Numbered from the stretch's first letter, positions 23,601-36,200 are shown. The stretch: DNA of 64,000 nt from Stratiolaelaps scimitus (GCA_019614645.1 JABWDB010000016.1:5332001-5396000), one strand, 5' to 3'. The notes: generated by a model from the sequence alone, not told the origin. Numbers and translations are program-made.

Positions 23601-25218
23601 ATATGTTCAAGACGACTCTTATCAACCAATAAACAAATATGACCATTTCAATTGGCTCTCGTAAATGGGCTCACCGATTATCAGTCATTATTTAGAATAA
23701 TAAGCAGCAAACTGATCGATACTAAATCCGTCCTACAGTATTAACAGATCTCACTGCTCTTTCTATATCTAGAGCGTATATCTTATTTCACCTGAGTGAG
23801 GAGACAGGTCATGGACGCTGGAGGCACTTATACACCCCTTTTATTGTGATATCGGCTCGTGTGTATCTCTCTCTCTTTCAGACCAGGCGTCCAACGGCAT
23901 ATATATACGCGATCTGGAAGAGCGCTATATTTCTACATACGGCAATCGGCCATCGTATCTACCGTACAAGAGCATCAAGGAGCTATTGCACAGAACCCCG
24001 GAAGTGGAGCTAGCATCCTCGGGGAAAAATCACCGCGTCCGCATTCGTCAACTGACGTCGACCATGAGCGCCTCAGGCGGTAGCGGCAGCAATCTCCCGA
24101 ATGGGCCAGCCTCAGTCTCACATCGAAAATCGACCCAATCACGTATCCCGACAGCTCTGCACCGTAGCTCGTTATCGACAGGTTCGTCGTTCACCAGCGC
24201 AACGACATCGCACAGGCCGCGCAAGGGCCGCGACATCATGTCAATGAGTATGTTCCGGCCAAGCGCACGTAGCTTCCGCGAAGAACTTCCCTGTGATATG
24301 ACCCGTAGCGTGTTTATTCCCTCTTCGTCGAGTTGCTCGTCCTCTTCTGGGGTGTCCTCTGCTCGCTCGAGTGATTCAGGATCGCCCAGTGGCTCGATTG
24401 ATATAAGCATGTCGATGCTTCCAGACGGATCGGGCGTCGCAGATCGATCCGAGAGGTCTTATGGTCACGGCAAACGTGACATCAGTGCGGACAATAAGAA
24501 TGTCATGGCAGCCATACTGGCTGAGCTACCACCAGAAGGAATAATGCTTAAGAGCCTCATCGACGAGTTCGTAACGATTAGTGAACAGGCTTTGCCACTG
24601 GATGCGGCGGTTGTTGATTTTCTCAAGCAGGATTTTAGCGAGCTGGTGAAGATTACAGATGATCCTGAGGGACTCCGAGTGTACAAGGTCAATTCGCCAT
24701 TGTTTCCGAGACGGACACTCGCTGACGTCTATACGAGAATTGCCCTGCACTCAAACCGAAGGCCATCAGATCGTGTTCTTAAGGTCCTGAAAGATATCTA
24801 TAAGAAACGCGAGTCCGAGACGGCAGAGTCGCCCTCTGTCGCGACAACTATGCCGTGTACACCAGCAAAACCTGTCGAAACTCCTGAAGAAAATCCTGAC
24901 GGGTTTGTATCTGCTGCACCCCATTCAAGCAGACGTTTCGACGAGAAGCTCGATATGCAGGAGGCATCGGATGAGCAGCTTACGTCGTGTACCCACCCGT
25001 CCGTTCCTTCAATAACGAAAAGCCTCCGTCCGGTTAGCGATGTTCTTGCTGATCTCAGACAACGGGTGACGGTTAGTCCGATTGAGTACCCCGGAGAGTT
25101 TGAACAGATCGTGGAAGGGGCCGCCGCCGACAATCAGGCCCTCCTCATGGAGGTTATGTCATCGTTAAATCTATGCCTGAAGCCGTCCGGTGGTCGCATG
25201 GTTCTGATGACAAATTAG
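17603..25218 (+). CDS. Triple-LOTUS (OST-HTH) protein, TDRD5/Tejas-like, lacking a full Tudor domain
   Basis: Coding exons 17603-17712, 19041-19158, 23090-23222 and 23882-25218 join in phases 2, 0 and 1, giving 565 residues. Three winged-helix LOTUS domains are visible. LOTUS1 is about residues 24-85 (LQYAVSKVCRSSPV ... KVDYDRFF). LOTUS2 is about 113-178 (ERLLQVIRD ... YLPYKSIKELLHRTPEVEL). LOTUS3 is about 327-400 (NVMAAILAELPPEG ... LPLDAAVVDFLK). A Ser-rich disordered linker separates LOTUS2 and LOTUS3. In known proteins LOTUS domains bind Vasa-type helicases or G-rich/G4 RNA, and this three-domain spacing is that of TDRD5, a piRNA-pathway germ-granule protein. The last 60 residues (VSPIEYPGEFEQIV ...) resemble only the beginning of a Tudor-containing region before a TAG stop. 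No downstream Tudor exon with the WYRA-type motif was seen. It is possible that an unrecognised 3' splice variant restores it. A germline role is inferred from family membership. Confidence 0.85.
18150..18820. other. CpG-rich block inside the first coding intron of the LOTUS gene
   Basis: Between the exons ending 17712 and starting 19041 there is a GC-rich, CpG-dense segment with overlapping short open frames on the minus strand (for example 18360-18566 and 18606-18815). It includes a small hairpin of CTGCTGGTGCC and GGCACTAGCAG near 18270-18312. No protein is recognised. It could be an alternative promoter or enhancer. Confidence 0.3.
18933..18956. repeat. (TA)n microsatellite
   Basis: Alternating AT run of about 24 bp in the first LOTUS intron. 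Confidence 0.95.
19679..19735 (-). repeat. SINE-like family 1, body fragment
   Basis: GCTGACTCTCAGCCAACATT followed by TACCGTCCACGG and a tract near TTTTAGCATTACG matches the body of the 9905-10100 element but lacks the tRNA-like head. It lies in the 3.9-kb intron of the LOTUS gene. Confidence 0.65.
21431..21473. repeat. Perfect 16-bp inverted repeat (hairpin)
   Basis: ATTATGCTATGTTAGT at 21431-21446 is exactly complementary to 21458-21473, with an 11-nt spacer. A short (ATA)n run follows directly. It lies in the large LOTUS intron about 50 bp before a SINE-like copy. Confidence 0.9.
21521..21640 (-). repeat. SINE-like family 1, longer copy
   Basis: It contains CCGGGCTGACTCTCAG, TTAAAGTCCACG, TTTCGGCATTGCTTCATAAG, ACGGAC and GAATGCAAATGTTCAACGG in the same order as the 9905-10100 element. 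It stops before the B-box region (GAGAATTGAT replaces it). Confidence 0.7.
22920..22937. repeat. (TA)n microsatellite
   Basis: Alternating AT run of 18 bp in the LOTUS intron. Confidence 0.95.
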
Positions 25219-25651
25219 CAATAACAATTAAACAAACCGGTACTAGCAAAGTGAGATGACAAGACAAAAACAACGACTCTCAATTGCATTTGTTCAAACT
25301 GGGCCTTTTGTGAATAGCTACATTAATGCAGGCCCGCTTAACGTTTAACTATATTCAAAACTCCTACGAGAATCTACTATAGGAGTATACCATGCTGAAA
25401 TAGTGCTCGATGTGGAAACCAGCACATCGACATCTAATACCTGCTTTGGTGAAATTTTAGCGTCCATCGGAATCCAATAATGTTGGAACTGAGCGAGCGC
25501 GATTTGTTATATTAATATGATTCAATTTCGAGGTGGCAAGTTTCGATATATATATGCATATGCAAGTTGGAAGACTTGAAATTGGCAATCATGTACCAGA
25601 TGTAGGTGCGGCCAATCCTTATTTTACTTCGTAATTAATATTCTACTAATC

Positions 25652-25657
25652 AATAAA
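25652..25657 (+). terminator. Candidate poly(A) signal of the LOTUS gene
   Basis: AATAAA lies about 430 bp after the TAG stop at 25218, with no earlier AATAAA that I can see. It implies a 3'UTR of about 450 bp. Confidence 0.4.
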
Positions 25658-26906
25658 TGTGCAATACGTTATTATGACGTTTGGGTTTCTCGCGTTGCAT
25701 AAAACAAACGACTTGTGTATGTTTGTCCTATATTATAACGTTCACTCGTGGCGAAGCAGAAAGAATCACGTGCCTTTCGACTGCGTGTAACGGTTTTGAA
25801 CTGCGCGATTTTGAAAAGATCGATAAATATATATGTATATTTTCTGATAATGATTTTAATATTGATTATTGAATATTACTTATGTTCCCCATGATACTAA
25901 TAGTGGACATCTTTAATCACTAGCAATATAAGCAACAGATTAGCAAACACGTGTGATTCCTGTGGATTCGTTCCATGCGGGCCCAGTCCCTTGAGATCAG
26001 TCACGAATGCAATTACCCACATGGGTTACGCCAATGTGATCGAGCCTCCGTTACGGCTCTTAATAATGATTGATATTAAATGAAATGACCACAGTAATAT
26101 ACGGTGAAAAAGCAGATGTTGAAACTGCAGTTCGCGTTCGTTGAACGTCCTTTCTGCTAATTATTCGCGGGGTCTATTACAGCCGAAACACTAAAGATAA
26201 TGTTTACCAGAGGTCTCTTCGACAAATATTGTCCACACACTTTTACCCGCTGGATTTGTGCAGGACTTGAATCGAATTCCGTTGGCTGCTCGCGGCGATA
26301 TTCGAATGCACAACAGTAACCTATATATACACTTTGAGAAAATAGTAAGCGAGGCGCTCGCACTCAGACAATGAATCTAGTTGACCACTAATACATTTGT
26401 TGATTTGCAAAATCTGCATCATGCCATGTTGGTGGTGCAACACTTATAACAAATAAATTTGCAAGGTCGAGTGACTTCGAGGCTGGTTTAAAAATGTAGT
26501 GTTAATTATTTAGATGAGCTTTTAGGACAATCCCTTTCCTGTGTGACAGACTCCTATTTCAAACAAGTTACAAAGAACGTCCGTTTTTCTCAGTTAGTCA
26601 TAATTAATGTTGCTGTTGTGCCGTATGAGGGCGTATAATAGACATAGGGTTTGTAGAATTTATATTTGGTCCAATGGAGTGGCACACCAATAATCACAAA
26701 TTCGTTTTTCAACTCACCCGTTCTGTGGGGCCAGGTGACATGCGGGTGAGTTGAAAATGAGACCCATGACAAAAATTCAATTTGTTCAAATTCAACAAAA
26801 TGCTGCTTCGTACGAGATTATAGCTTGATCAGTAACATTCTGCACTGAAATCGCCACACGTAGTTACGGATTGAGGACGATTGTGCAACATGTAACATCC
26901 AAGGTG
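25658..26906. other. AT-rich intergenic, no gene recognised
   Basis: Only short open frames without recognisable motifs or splice context are present. The stretch ends at a cluster of SINE-like fragments. Confidence 0.5.
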
Positions 26907-27130
26907 CGACGGCTTTCGGCATTGCTTCATAAGACGGACCCATTTAAAGGTATACTAAAAATTGTTTTTCGAGCTGACCCTCAGCTGTTCCCCTATCTGA
27001 CAGGCATCAGCTCTAAATCTTAGGTATTACTATGAGGACCTGTCGGGGCCACCTTCGCTGATTCTCTTCCATTTAAAAGTATACTAAAGGTTTTCGGGCT
27101 GACTCTCAGCCAAGATTTAAATGTATACTA
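26907..27130 (-). repeat. Composite cluster of dispersed repeat fragments
   Basis: The cluster holds a family 1 body fragment (CTTTCGGCATTGCTTCATAA at 26912-26931 and GACGGACCC). Next is a 26976-27060 segment matching the reverse complement of 58633-58719. A further family 1 end follows (TTCGGGCTGACTCTCAGCC at 27092-27110). The spacer ATTTAAA-GTATACTAA recurs three times (about 26942, 27071 and 27116). Repeated insertion or internal duplication is likely. Confidence 0.7.
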
Positions 27131-27360
27131 ATTCGCGGCAAGGTGCTCGAGTTGCGTAGAAACCCTCTAGTCACCAACGGATAACGAAGTATCGTTCTAG
27201 AACACAACTGCCACAACTCTTTAACTCTAGGGAGGCTTGAAACTAGAATTATTAACCAGGCTATGCATTTTCATGTGTACTACATTTTATACACATTTTC
27301 TTTGTTTTTTAGAAGATAATAAAAACAATCTTACATAACGTGACACGACTGTTGATCTCA

Positions 27361-27558
27361 ACGCATATTGCCGTTGATGAAGAGTTCACTCGTATCTTCA
27401 GTATCGTTATGCTCCGTTTCGCTTTCTAGCCAAGTCCATTTGTGAATATTGTCATAAAAAGCGCAAACATGCTTTGACACCAAGCACTGGCCGCATAGAC
27501 TAACACTACATCTTGTACTACACTTGTAACAACTACTACACTTGTAAATCAGTTTCAT
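27361..27558 (-). pseudogene. Cysteine-rich ORF, possible transposon remnant
   Basis: A frame of 66 codons starts ATG at 27558 and has clustered cysteines (CSSCYKCSTRCS ... CGQC ... HVC) followed by an acidic tail. The spacing suggests a zinc-binding module such as the C-terminal ribbon of some DNA transposases, but I cannot assign a family. Similar short segments (TATTAACCAGGC) lie on both sides at about 27250 and 27741. Confidence 0.2.
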
Positions 27559-29079
27559 TCCTGAGCTTCAATTGGTTCCATTTTCGAATTTTGCCGCCCC
27601 TCTTTTTCGGTTTCGTCTCCATCGTTGACTAACTAACGACTAACTAACGAATTTGTTTACCCATACATATTTTGTTATGAATTGGCGAGCTGTGTCTGGT
27701 CGCGATATATCCCGGCAGCGACATGAAGTCATTCATAACTATTAACCAGGCCTGAATTTCATGGCGACAACAACAATACAGCAATACAGAAAATCTAACG
27801 TTTACCTGTGCCAATTCGGTCAGCTAGCTAGTTCTCATGGAGCCGATACAAACGTAGCCAACCTGCTACATCAACATCAAATTACAGCGTCTTTGGAGTC
27901 AGCAGGCGTTCACCGTACTGAACCGGCCGCGTATTCCCGAGCGCTATTGCTTCCGTAATTTAGCCTCACTGGCCGAGTGCTTCACTTGCACTTCGAGCTT
28001 GCACTCCACCATCGATCGGAAGCATACTCCTGATACCCAGATTCGTCCAGCAACAAGATCCCTTGTTCCTTCAACCCTTCACTCGATCCACGATGCACAT
28101 CCGACGCCTTCCCCGTTAAGAAAGGTCCCCTACCCGTTGACTTTTTGTCCCTTGGATAATGCAGGTCGTCGGTAGTTGTCCCAAGACACACCACCTCGAG
28201 TCCATCTCACTTAACACGCTAGTCTCTCTCTACGCGCGCCATCGAGTTGTTGTCATTCTTCCCTGTCTTCCGTCGCCGAACGCCGCCGTCTCGCCTTGTT
28301 CCTTCCCGCGCTCAAGGCGCGATTACGAATTGGGCCGCCATCTGTCACATTCGAATTTGCCGCCTCGACCCTCCTCTCCCGGCTGCCCTCGCAGCTCACC
28401 AATCGGCTGCGAGCTGGCAGCAGCAATGGTGGCGGTGCGTGTTCGACGAGAACGAAAACGAAGTTTACGTCAAGCAAGAAGAAATTCAATGCGTTTCACG
28501 CCTGCTGGTTGCCATCTATGCAAGTGAGGGCAACGCGATGGCCGACTCAAGAAACAGCAGCAGCAGCAGCAGCAACAGCAACTGTGAGTAAAGTAACACG
28601 AGCATCATTTGTGTGATCAATCCTCGCTAGTGAGTGTGATGTGAGCCTGGCCGAGCTGAGCTGAGATCAGCCCCCCCCCGTCACCGTCGGTGAATGTGCG
28701 AATATACTACGAGCTGGGTCGGTCGAGCGAACCCATCCGTCCACTTGGGCCAACCTGAGCCGGGCCCAAAACGGCGATCGTTATGGCCCCAGGGGGGGCG
28801 GCGGGATAGATAGATAGAAATAGGTGGGTGTGGGGCGAATCCGAATTGTTTCAACGCCTTAGGGCTCATGGTGTAGTGAGTGGTGGTGGTGGTGGTGCTG
28901 CTGCTAACCTCATAACCTCCGGTAGTTGGTCGTGTTTCTCGTTCAGTTGTGACTGTGTGTTTGTGACTTTATGCCTCTATGCTATCGACTACTAATAATA
29001 ATAATAATAAAAATACGGCTACCACTGATGATAATAGCACCACTAGTGCGACTACCTGATTACACCCTCTCTCTGAACA

Positions 29080-29149
29080 TATACATATATATATATATAT
29101 TCAATTATATATATATATATGTATATTACACAGACACATATATACATAC

Positions 29150-29182
<33 letters not shown>

Positions 29183-29200
29183 CACATATATATATATGTA
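29080..29200. repeat. Compound TA/TACA microsatellite
   Basis: About 120 bp of alternating AT with CATA interruptions. It creates long Tyr/Ile open frames on both strands that are not genes. Confidence 0.95.
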
Positions 29201-29796
29201 TTTTTGTGTTGCGGGATCTCTGCTGTGCGACAATTCTGTCCACTGTGTGTTTGTGGACGCTCGCCCCCTGCTACTGCTGTGGTGTAATTCGGGCGCCAGG
29301 TGCGCGTTTTCTGCCATCGCGATTTCCGGCCAATGAACGGATGAAAAGACTGCTAGTTGAATGTCGGGGTGCCGGCGCGCACTTTGTTGCCCTGCCCTGC
29401 ATCGCGCTGCTCTGGCCGTAGAATATCCAGCCGAATCGAAGCGAACCACCGAAGGGGACACTGGTGCTGATATCCGTCTTTTCCAGCCGCGTTTTACAGA
29501 GACCACGGCCGCGCTCCGCCTTAAAGCGAACGAACTTTTCGGGCCAGAGCCAGCGAGAGCCTTCTCGTAGTCCAAGCAGCGGACGGTTAGTAGTCAACAA
29601 CCAGCTGGTTGGTTGCTTTGTTTGTTCGCCGAACTGAACAGGAATTACTGACTAGTACTACGACATTGGGGAGGGGGCAACAGCAGCAGCAGCAGCAGCC
29701 TGCGCTACGACTCGTGGTCGAGTTCCTATAATTACAATAAAGGAGTGTACAATGTAAGATGGAAACAGTGAGGAAACAAATTGCGTAGGATGCATC

Positions 29797-29822
29797 ATAT
29801 ATATATATATATATATATATAC
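29797..29822. repeat. (TA)n microsatellite
   Basis: Alternating AT run of about 26 bp. Confidence 0.95.
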
Positions 29823-32800
29823 TAGGCGGTGATGGTTGCTATGGTCTATTGGGTTCGGTGGAGGAGTGGTATTTGTGTGAGGGTTGTTGTTTTTCTTCGC
29901 TGGTGGATTCTGTTGGTCTGGCGAACGGCGGTCCGCGGTCATGGGGCCGAATTCGCCTCAGCAACTGCGAAGGAAGGCCCATGCTGCAACAGTGGCTTAT
30001 CATCAGAGCTGCTGATGTTGAGCCGACAGCAGCGGTGCCAGCATTGGCGGCGCAGGGAACATTCCGGCTGATCGGTGGCACAAACCGTCGCAATAGCAGC
30101 AATCGCAGGCCGAAGAAACCCGTTTACCCTAAGTCACCACTGAGACAGACGTTCATTTCGCCTGCCAGCTATAATCAGCTGCCAGGCGAAGTCTGACTTG
30201 GCGCTGGTGTTGCTTGACGCGCCGCGAGTGTTCTGGCCATTGGCTAACATAGACTTGGTGAGACGTTACTGTTGTGCTCACAACAAACATGGACGAAGTT
30301 CTACTCTCCCTGCTAATCACAAACGAGATCTAGTCATTAATTTAAGATTTAGCCATTTGGCTAGCTAGTCCTTGTGGAGCGCGCATATACTGTATCATGC
30401 CCCTGTGTTATATAATATATATATATTTTTTCCCGACATATCCTCTATATTTTCATATGTGAAGTCTTTTTCGCAGACCATCGAAAGTGGTACAAGTCAT
30501 ACAGTTTAGCAAGTCCCTATCGTTATCATACTGCGGTCGCGCACACTCGTCTCTTACTTCACACATCCGCTCAGGACGTACGACAAATGGGGGGCATGGG
30601 ATTGAAATATTGGCTGTTTCCATCCAGGCCTGGCTGGGTATCTTGACAAATGCGACGGACCATTTTGTGTGAACATACTTACGCAAAGTCATCTATGTGT
30701 GTGTGTGTAAGTAGATACTATAGAGCCTTGTGTGCGTCTGCGTTTCTATTAGGTGGAAGGACTTGTACGGCGTACACAAGACTAGTTCAGAACACAAGCA
30801 AACAAAAATAGCCAAGGGAATACTTGTTTACTAATATGGCTATGTTGACTGGTAGAGGCATGCGCATAATTTCAACAGCTGAGGCATGGTTGACCTAGCA
30901 CAACTCTGTTCGTGGTCCCGTCTAGCAAACGCAAGGCGTAACAGAAGTCCAGTAGAACCTGATGCGGTTTGCTACACTGTGCGCTTAATTGACAGCGTTG
31001 ATTAGCTCGTTGTCTGTTTCGATCTAGCTGTGTTTCTTCTGTTATTTGTACGTGCGAATTTAGCGGGCTGCTGAAGAAAGCTGCGGTTGGTCGTGTTTGC
31101 TCCATGCTCGCTAGAACCGACATCATAACGGGGCAGGTTAGAGCATTGAAGAAGTGCACACGCAGGGGTGGAGACGGGGACTAGGGAGAGTTGTCGTGGG
31201 CGACGTGGCGCAATTTTTCAAAAGAAAACATTGAAAATGAATAAGGTAAATCGGCAGGCCTGCGGGCAAAGCAAACGATTTTTGTGCTGGTTCAGGCTAC
31301 ACATTTCTTTAGTGAAGGCAGATGTTGAACGTCTTTCACCTGGCAGGATGGACGTTGCCCTGCAACCATTTAGTTGATTGAACTGCCCCCTGCCATCTGT
31401 GCCAACGAAAAGCCTCAATGAGGGAGCTGTGTGCGTGCTAGGAATTGTGCCAGACCCCTCGCTCCCTCTCTCCGGGCCAGAACAATGACTGTCGAAATGA
31501 CGAGCTGATGGTTCTTTTTTGTCCCGACTAAATGGGTCCTTCTCTGGCAACCGGTGGATTTCAACCACTCTGGATTCGTTTTAATGGCGCCCACGGAATA
31601 AGATTACGATGAGGACGACCACAGTGTACCTCTTAATGGGGTAGTGTGAGGTCATACATTGCTAATGCTGCTGACAGAACGCGTGAAGCACTGAGCTTCA
31701 AGCTCTATTCAACGCTCGTGCACTGTTCTACATATGTCGGTCGAACTCCGTGATTAGCGAATGACATTCGCGCTGTTGTCCTGATTTCAGTGTCGTCTTC
31801 GTTGCGAATGTGCCTGTCATCGACTAACGTTGTGAACAGCTGACTCAGGCCTAGCAAGGATAGATACATGTGCCCTGAGCGCTTCAGATGTGTCAATGTG
31901 TCCTATCTATATTAGGTCCGCACGATACCTGCGCCCATATATTCTTGCCATATTTTCTATTTTTATATCTCCCGGATTTTCTTGCTATAACTCAATACTG
32001 AATAGCCTGCTTAATGGAGCCTCACAACTGCAGCGGTGCCATAACTTATCTAGGGGCGCCGCGTATTGCTAACATCATTTCCCGTTCACCCATCTGGGTC
32101 TCTAAAATCCTTGCGCTCTTCTACTGCCGAAATAGGGCTAGAACTACTTATCACGAAGTTTTCGCCATGATTTCCTACCTATTCAGTGTCAGATGCTGCT
32201 ATTTTTCCTCCATGTACGCCGTCTGATAAAATTTCCAATGTGCTCTAACAGTTTGGAGTGCAGTCGTATGGATCATTCGGTACTCGCTGCTGTCAAGGAT
32301 TGCCTCTGTGTTGCCTGTTGGCGTAGTTATCTGTTTTTGTCAGTGGGTACGTGTGTGGCGATTTCGGCCTCTTTTTTTTCTACCAGTCTGACTCCGACCT
32401 TCTCGGTTTCCATCTCATCGAAAACTCCGCTTTCGGGACCGCAGCAGCAGCAGCAGCAGAAGTGGGCGGCTGCGATCACCGTGAAAATGTGCGACCGTGC
32501 GAAGTGGAGTTGCTCGGAGTTGCATGATATTGACGGTGACGATTGTTTTGTAGCCCATTCCCACAGCAACAGCTGGCCCCCGTCGTGTGCTTCTACGAGC
32601 TGGCTGTGAGAGTGTGATTCGAGTTTCTCGCTCGGCCACTCTCTCTATGTATCTATCCTCTATCTACCCATCTCTCTGTGCATGCCTTGCCGTGTCGTGG
32701 CAGTGCCGTCGCATTCGACGGCGGAGCCGCTGCTGACAAAGGTAGGGCTCGTTGTGGCCGTGCTGGCGAGGTCCGGCCAGTTGGACAGCAGACAAACAGA

Positions 32801-33183
32801 CAGGCCACAGAGAGAAGGCCAACGTCCTTCTCCGCCACCCGACGTTGGCAGTCATGTTGCATTCAGCCGAAGCAACCGCAACAGCAGCAGCAGCAAACGC
32901 TGTATCCGTTAGTTGTTCAGTCAACTAGTATCTGAAGAAATTTTTTTTATCGTGATCTCATCGTGTGATCCCTTGTTGGTGGCGTTTGCCATTTTTTGCC
33001 TGTGGCCTAATTATGCTATTGCTATCGGCATATTCGTATGATTGGGGTTGTTATTTATTCGTAGCGTTCATGTTGAGTGAACGAACTCTCCACATTTAGC
33101 TTATTGCTCGTGGTAGAGAGGATCGACGGTAACAGCAGCTGGTCAGCTGAAAATGCAAATTGCTTGCTCATCTCGGTTTCGGG

Positions 33184-33245
33184 TAAAGGTAAAGGTTTAT
33201 TGGTTTATTGAAGGAGCTGCTATTTACAATGCTTAAGCTCGGTTA
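33184..33245 (+). repeat. Dispersed repeat family 2, copy 2
   Basis: GTAAAGGTTTATTGG ... GAAGGAGCTGCTATTTACAA then TGCTTAAGC parallels 4229-4290 and 59103-59180. Confidence 0.7.
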
Positions 33246-36200
33246 ATTACTTCAGTTAATCGTGTAATTTCTCTTTCAAGCACCCAAAGGGGCATAAAGC
33301 TCAATGGGGCTTTAGTTATGTTGTACGTACACAGGGAGGTATAGTGGACAGGGATGCGTAGGTAAGCTTGTATCGCCAAGTCAAGAATAGATCGTCTCGG
33401 AATACCATGAGCGGATAACATAAGATATGTAACTAAGATATTGAGAGCCGAATTATTGCTATTTCATACAAAATACGGACCCTTGTTTATATCTGTGCCG
33501 TGTGATACGATTAAAAATGAAAGAACGAAAGTTTGTTTTCTTATTTCCAAGTTGGAACTTGGCAGATGCTGATGGTTTGAAAGGGAGATGCATCACTCAT
33601 AGAACACATCCGCTTCACTAAATTGTTCCTGTCCCTGTGCATTCGAAGCTCATTGGCAGCGCACGACTATCTGAAGTGACTTCGCTTTCTCGAAACGCCT
33701 CGGTAATCTGTGATGATATTCCACCGCTTTTTCGACCTTGCCATACTTGACGGGCGTCTGGCCTGTGTGCTGCAATACGATTACCGCAGTTCAGTATGCA
33801 TTAGCAACTTATGGCGCCCGGAAGGGTACGTCACCTGTTACAATTTCCGGGTTTGCGAACTCTGCTGCAGCAGTGGAGGAGTGCGTCGGATGTATCGTAA
33901 TATCAGTAGCCCTTTGCTGTGGCAGTGATAGTGGATGACGACGATGTTTGTTTAATGCTGCGTGTCGACCGTGTATTGGTGATGTACAATCGTACATTCA
34001 CCGATGTATTCGACCAGTGTCGTTGTCGATTTTTTTTTCTATAAGTCTCCATCTACGCTCTGCATGGGTCGCGTGCTGTTGGCGTGGTGTGTTCATCTGG
34101 TGGAGACACGAGGGGCGGTCAATGTATCCGCTCTGGTTTTATGGTGTTAGCCACAGTGCGAACGGCATCAGGCAGCACCAGCAGTAGATCAGTTGCGTCC
34201 GCGCGCTTAATTCGTAATGAACGGCTGATGAAGCTATACACACATGAACAGCCTTTTGGTTATACGGCCATAGAAGAACAGCAGCAACAATGCGCTCCGT
34301 TGAGCTGTTGGCGTCGCCGTACGAGCTGATCCCTTCCCAAGTAACAGCCCGTTCAGCTGTAGCGGCTGTTGTACATAGTCTTTGTGGTTGTGTATGGATT
34401 GGGTGGCGAATGCAGTATGAATGAATGAGCCTTTGGTGGCAGAAGCCACCGGCGCAAAAAGCAGGTCACCGTGCTGCACGTCACACCGCACAGAACTAAA
34501 CAAAACGGAGCGACTTTTATCATGCTGGCTGTGGTCATTTTGCTAGTCGGCGTGGATATTGTAGTTGTAGCCGGCGATCGCAATTGCGCTTGAGAATGGC
34601 CCTTACCAGTTGACTGGTGGGGGGTCGTGGCTGAGCTAGGGAAGGCTAGACGGAAACTAGCTTCGAGAGGTTTTCTCTCTTCGAAAAAGAGAAATTGAGA
34701 AAGTGTAGACAGGAACAGTGGGGAAGGCACGGGACGTAGGACAGAACGGCACAAGATAATAACTACCGTAACTCAGTAATGGCGAGACCGCCTCTGCTGC
34801 TGCTGCTGCGGGTGTGGTTGCTAATGATGACAATAATGATTTAAAGCCAACGACGATGCAGTAAACGATGCAAACTCCGATTTGCCAACGGACATGCTGT
34901 TTTGACAGTGCTCAACTCTTCATCCCTCCACGATAGGACGACGATGATGATGAGACTTTGACTGTTAACAGTTTTACTACAACAACGTCGTACTATACCA
35001 TGTGACCCCGACAGCGTCAACCTCGGGAATCCAAGAATAACAGTAACAGGGGCATAACTATAGGGATGGGTCCTGCCAACATTTCCCTGAAGAGTTATAG
35101 CAAGCTATTCGTTGCTGCTTCGTTGTCCGAATGCTGTTGAAGCTTTGTTGATGGATACATTGCTCTAGCAAAGGGAGAAAGATCGGGCACGGGGGACTCG
35201 ATCTCGTGGTAGAAAACGCGCCTATGAGAAACGGCTCACTGTTGCTCGGTGCCTATATGGCCGTATGTCCGTGAGCGTGTGTATTGGAACGGACCTCAGG
35301 AATGGATCAGGCGGCGATAGCGGTCGGCCATTATTAGCGTAATTAGGGACACGAGGGGACAGCTCGAAGGGTAACACACACACACTGGTTGCTGGCCACT
35401 GTACTCTCGCCGTTGAGTGCCAGCTAGTGCTGTGACCGTAGTGGCAGAGGAAATATACGTATCTAGAACGATGTTATCAGCTGAAGCTGCAGCATAAGTA
35501 ACAACAAACAACAAGGGCAAGTTGATTACAAAACTCAATGTATTATTACTAAGAGGTCGACGTCTGCGAAGCGACAACAATGGAAACCGTATCATCTCTC
35601 TAACGTTGCGGTCATCGATTGATTGGCACATCCATTGCTTGTTTTGACGCCGTTCTGACGTCGTGCTCCGGATGCAGCGCTGGCTCTGATTTTCACTGCA
35701 CCCTGCCAGACCATGCCATGTGTACTATACCTGTTGACACTAGTATAGTAGCCCACGTACACATACACGCACAGCAAGCACGCAGGCACAGCAGATCCCG
35801 AAAGAGACATCTGCTGGATCCACGCGCGGTTCAGGGCATTAATATCGCCCGGTCAGTCGCTCGCCATCGTATCCTTGCCGTTGTTGAATGAATGTATTAG
35901 CATCACTGTTCGGGTCCCTCAGTGCCGTATTTCTGTTTCTCCTATTTACTGCGTGTACGTGAACCGTATTTGTATGTCTGGTCCGTCGGGCTATTTGTCT
36001 ATGGTGTCTGTATGTGCATGTGGCTATGAACTACTCAATACTCGTTTCGTTGTCAGGCCACTACAGCACATCGTGGTGCAGTTGGTAGTAGATGACGAAC
36101 GCGTTTCAGAACGCTGGGGATCAAGGCAGGGGCAGGCTGCGTTGCGTGCCGTCCCGGTGGCACCCAGCCAGCCACTGCTCTTCGTAAGGATGTTCCGGAA

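Larger units (their letters stand above)
28100..30250 (+). promoter_or_regulatory. GC-rich region, possible promoter and first exon(s) of SPATS2
   Basis: GC and CpG content rises sharply here compared with 25.2-28 kb. Open frames overlap on both strands and CAG runs occur near 28555 and 29681. A GCCGCCATCTG YY1-like motif lies near 28336, and a donor-like CAAGTGAGG near 28519. The next plus-strand gene needs 5' exons upstream of 39601, so this is the best promoter candidate. No SPATS2 N-terminal coding exon was identified in it. Confidence 0.3.

Noticed and set aside
28159..28616. Three overlapping plus-strand frames in the GC-rich region
   Set aside because: All three frames are open at once and none resembles the expected SPATS2 N-terminal module.
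29119..29421. Tyr/Ile-repeat open frames over the TA microsatellite
   Set aside because: Pure consequence of alternating AT sequence.
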